A DNA stretch of 37,161 nt from Mesorhizobium sp. M8A.F.Ca.ET.218.01.1.1 (GTDB taxonomy: Bacteria; Pseudomonadota; Alphaproteobacteria; Rhizobiales; Rhizobiaceae). The notes under the pieces are model-generated. The model was not told the DNA's origin. It saw nothing but the letters and a program-made list of their open reading frames with translations, and searched no databases. Below, one piece after another: positions 34,560 through 37,161 of this stretch (within the stretch, counting starts at the first letter, position 1; each line of letters starts with the position of its first letter). Location of the stretch: NCBI RefSeq assembly GCF_004791165.1, contig NZ_SRUZ01000016.1, positions 13,148-50,308 of the forward strand. The letters run 5' to 3'. Both the position numbers and the translations under genes were made by a program.

Positions 34560-35272
34560 TAGACCTCATCCAGCTTGCGGTTCCCGTTCTGCTCAAGGGC
34601 CTGTGGGTCACAGCCGCGCTGACCTTCGTTTCGGTGCTGATCGGCTTCAATCTGGGCCTCGGACTGGCGCTTATGCGGCTGTCGTCGAACTGGCTCCTGT
34701 CGGGGTTCGCCAAATATTACAGCAACGTCTTTCGCGGGACCCCGCTGCTGGTGCAGATCTTCCTGTTTTACTACGGGCTCGGCCAGCTTTCGCTGATCAA
34801 GGACAACGCGGTTTTGTGGTGGGTGATCAGCGACGGATCGCGTTGCGCCGTCCTGGCACTCGCGCTGAATACGGCCGCCTACACATCCGAGATACTGCGC
34901 GGCGGATTGATGTCGGTTCCGGTCGGTCTCGTCGAGGCGGCCCAGGCATGCGGAATGTCGCGCATGCTGCGGTTCCGCCGCATCGAGTTCCCGCTCGCCA
35001 TCCGCCAGGCGCTGCCAGCATATGGCAATGAGCTTATCCTTGTGGTGAAGGGCACCAGCCTTGCCTCGACGATCACGGTGCTCGAAATCACCGGCTACGC
35101 CAAGCGGCTGATGAGCCAGACCTTCGCGATCTTCGAGATTTTCGCCATTGCTGGCGTGCTCTACCTCGTGATCAATCTGCTGCTGATCGCGATCATCCGA
35201 TCCATCGAGCGTTCTCTGACCAGGCACGAGTCCTCCTCCAGCCAGAAATCGACCGCACTCAAATCGATCTGA
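34556..35272 (+). CDS. Amino-acid ABC transporter permease (HisM type)
   Basis: 238 residues, starting at the ATG that overlaps the previous stop (ATGATAG). It has five transmembrane segments and the EAA-type loop VEAAQACGMSRMLRFRRIEF, which contacts the ATPase, plus FRGTPLLVQIFLFYYG, a conserved signature of this permease family. It is the last gene of the operon that starts at 26028; a possible terminator follows about 100 bp later. Confidence 0.9.
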   Translation: MIDLIQLAVPVLLKGLWVTAALTFVSVLIGFNLGLGLALMRLSSNWLLSGFAKYYSNVFRGTPLLVQIFLFYYGLGQLSLIKDNAVLWWVISDGSRCAVLALALNTAAYTSEILRGGLMSVPVGLVEAAQACGMSRMLRFRRIEFPLAIRQALPAYGNELILVVKGTSLASTITVLEITGYAKRLMSQTFAIFEIFAIAGVLYLVINLLLIAIIRSIERSLTRHESSSSQKSTALKSI

Positions 35273-35370
35273 CGTGGTTTCATGACGGAGTCTACTGCTC
35301 ACTCCTTGCGATCGGGTCGCCTTCATTAGCCTTGGCGGGCAAGCATGACGGATCGCCCACCATAGCTGTG

Positions 35371-35398
35371 GCGCTGACGGCTATGTCAGTCGCTTTTT
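35371..35398 (+). terminator. Putative rho-independent terminator after the transporter operon
   Basis: CTGAC-GGCTAT-GTCAG stem-loop, extended by flanking GCG/CGC with one bulged T, followed by TTTTTCTTT. It is placed 100 bp after the last permease stop. Judged by eye, so strength is uncertain. Confidence 0.45.
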
Positions 35399-35542
35399 CT
35401 TTCGCAGTGCCCACGATTGGGCCGGGCGTGGGTTATCTCTCTCGGAGGCGTCAGGCAGGCTCCGCGAGCCGTCACCTGTGCACTAGGCCGTGAACTCATG
35501 CCGCTCTGGCTTCGAATATTAACTGTTCCCCAAAGTTGGGCG

Positions 35543-35573
35543 TTGACGCTTCGTCTCCAGTAGAGTTAATAAT
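35543..35573 (+). promoter_or_regulatory. Possible sigma70-type promoter upstream of the VCBS gene
   Basis: TTGACG (35543-35548) and AATAAT (35568-35573) each match the consensus at 5 of 6 positions, but the 19-base spacing is wide. It is about 290 bp before the VCBS start, and the leader holds a bulged hairpin at 35594-35623 (TAAATC...GATTTA). No open gene was found at 35273-35866. Confidence 0.3.
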
Positions 35574-35866
35574 CTCCTAATATAAGCATCGTCTAAATCT
35601 CTTGATCGGAAACCGAGGATTTAGGGGATATAATCGGGGTAGGGAGACGTAGCGCAGCGACCAACGTCGCCGCCGCCGCCATCATGCAATCATCATCCGC
35701 TAGCTCCAGCCGGCTCTTCTTGCCCGGCAGGCGCGGTGATGGCGCACTGCACTTCCAACCCAGTTGTGTGCCGATTTTTGGGATCGACGCTCGGACAGGG
35801 CGTGGTCGTGCAGGGCTGTCAACAAACAGGCGTAGGGGCGTCTGTCAGGGAAAAAGGGGTTGAAAA

Positions 35867-37161
35867 ATGGCTACTCAGGTCACCGGTGCCGGCGGCACCA
35901 CGACGTCGTTCTCCAATACACCGCAAGCAAACAATGACGTTTTCAATCTCACCGAGGATACGGTCGTCCTCGCTTCAGGTTCGCAAACCATCATAGTTCT
36001 CGATGTGATGGCGAACGATCAGGGTGGAAACGCGAAGTCCCTCTTTTCGGTGGACGATGGGATTTCCGCATCGACGGCCACGAAGCAATACGCCCCCATC
36101 GACCTGACGACTCAGGACGTTCAGGCGACCGGCATTTCAGCCTGGGAAAGCATCGGCGGCGGGGTTTCCATCCGCATCAACAACGGCAAGGTCGAGATGG
36201 ACCTTAGTGGATATCTGGCGGCGCATGGCTTCGCCAGCCTGCAAGCCATGGGTGCGGGCGACCAGATCAACGAGACCTTCACCTATGCGATCAAACTCGG
36301 CAACGGAACGCTGAGCTGGGCCAGCGTCTCCGTCAATATCCAGGGCACCAATGACGGCGCGATAATCACCGCCGTCCCGGGCGCGGACACGACCGTGGTG
36401 GAGGCCGGCGGCGTTGCCAATGGCACGCTGAATGATCCCAACGCGCATGGACAGTTGATCATCACCGACCCCGATGTCGGCCAGGACCATTTCCAGGCTC
36501 CCCCAAGCCTTCAGGGCACTTATGGCACCTTCACCTTCAATACGACAACCGGTGTGTGGGCCTATACGCTGAACCAGACCCTTGCCGATCCGTTGACGCA
36601 GGGCCAGCCCGTTACAGATACTCTGACCGTGAAGTCAGCTGACGGAACGGCGAGTTATAACATCGTCGTGAATATTACTGGCACCAATGACGCGCCGGTT
36701 GCGATTGCTAACGTCAATTCGGTGAAAGAGGACACCGCGCCCAATCCGGTCAGCGGCAATGTGCTTTCCAACGACACCGATGTCGACAATGGCGACACCC
36801 ACAGCGTCAGCGCCGTCAACGGCTCGGCTGGCAATGTCGGCAACGACCTGGTCGGCACCTATGGCACGCTGCATCTCAACAGCGACGGCAGCTACAGCTA
36901 TACGCTCGACAATGGCCTGGCCTCGGTGCAGCAGCTTGCCGAAGGCGCCACCGTCACCGACGTCTTCAGCTACACCAATGCCGACAATCACGGCGGCTCG
37001 TCGAGCGCCAGCCTGACCATCACCATCACCGGCACCAATGACGCGCCGGTGGCGGTGGCCGATGCGGCGGCGGTGAAGGAAGACACCAACACGCTGGCCG
37101 ATCCCAATCCGGTGAGCGGCAATGTGCTTTCCAACGACACCGATGTCGACAATGGCGACAC
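35867..37161 (+). CDS. Large VCBS-repeat adhesin (partial, runs off right edge)
   Basis: The frame starts at ATG 35867 (MATQVTGAGGTTTSFSNT), with AAGGGG about 7 bases upstream, and is open to the end, giving 431 residues. After a unique N-terminal region (about 1-155) come VCBS-type repeats of roughly 100 residues: ITGTNDAPVA followed by VKEDT...NPVSGNVLSNDTDVD and YGTLHLNSDGSYSYTLDN. The DNA of successive repeats is also closely similar (for example 36744-36800 and 37105-37161). Such proteins are large calcium-dependent surface adhesins secreted by type I systems, consistent with no signal peptide here. The PrsD/PrsE-like exporter in this window is a candidate, but the adhesin may have its own exporter beyond the edge. 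Confidence 0.9.
   Translation, partial: MATQVTGAGGTTTSFSNTPQANNDVFNLTEDTVVLASGSQTIIVLDVMANDQGGNAKSLFSVDDGISASTATKQYAPIDLTTQDVQATGISAWESIGGGVSIRINNGKVEMDLSGYLAAHGFASLQAMGAGDQINETFTYAIKLGNGTLSWASVSVNIQGTNDGAIITAVPGADTTVVEAGGVANGTLNDPNAHGQLIITDPDVGQDHFQAPPSLQGTYGTFTFNTTTGVWAYTLNQTLADPLTQGQPVTDTLTVKSADGTASYNIVVNITGTNDAPVAIANVNSVKEDTAPNPVSGNVLSNDTDVDNGDTHSVSAVNGSAGNVGNDLVGTYGTLHLNSDGSYSYTLDNGLASVQQLAEGATVTDVFSYTNADNHGGSSSASLTITITGTNDAPVAVADAAAVKEDTNTLADPNPVSGNVLSNDTDVDNGD

Noticed and set aside
1..37161. tRNA, rRNA, attachment sites or replication origin
   Set aside because: None could be recognised by reading either strand.

Overview
The window looks like a chromosomal or megaplasmid segment of a Rhizobiales alphaproteobacterium, most probably Mesorhizobium-like. 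The grounds are high GC, ExoF/ExoP-type and PrsD/PrsE-type proteins, and VCBS/RTX-type secreted proteins; this is inference from protein families, as no rRNA or tRNA gene is present to confirm it.

Left half (1-19127, all genes on the minus strand): an exopolysaccharide and protein-export locus. In the direction of transcription it runs: Wzz/BY-kinase copolymerase (ExoP-like), NusG/RfaH-like elongation factor, a nucleotidyltransferase-like plus thymidylate-kinase-like fusion, a small GFA-family zinc protein, a GT4 glycosyltransferase, an ExoF-like outer-membrane export protein, a type I secretion ABC ATPase and its HlyD adaptor, a PAPS-type sulfotransferase, a Wzx-type flippase, and two paralogous cadherin-repeat surface proteins. 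The second of these runs off the left edge. The two paralogues share a DNA segment at a constant offset of 2690 bp, including about 353 bp that read as identical. No polymerase or priming transferase lies in the window, so the polysaccharide pathway is incomplete here.

Middle (19128-24984): a divergently transcribed small membrane protein, a Crp/Fnr-like regulator, a decayed IS630-type transposase, an AT-richer orphan gene, and an RTX beta-helix protein that is a plausible type I secretion substrate.

Right half (24985-35272): a GcvA-type LysR regulator, divergent from a tightly packed plus-strand operon. The operon encodes a Rieske oxygenase (VanA-like), its flavin/[2Fe-2S] reductase (VanB-like), a HisC-like aminotransferase, a GlcD-like FAD oxidase, a fusion of a DUF2817 zinc-hydrolase domain with an amino-acid ABC ATPase, a periplasmic binding protein and two permeases. 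Together they suggest import and stepwise breakdown of an unidentified amino-acid-like compound by deacylation, oxygenation, transamination and hydroxyacid oxidation. A possible terminator follows. The window ends inside a large VCBS-repeat adhesin gene.

The most unusual items are the DUF2817-ABC ATPase fusion and its operon, the recently duplicated cadherin genes beside a dedicated type I exporter, and the NTase-TMK fusion and sulfotransferase in the polysaccharide locus.
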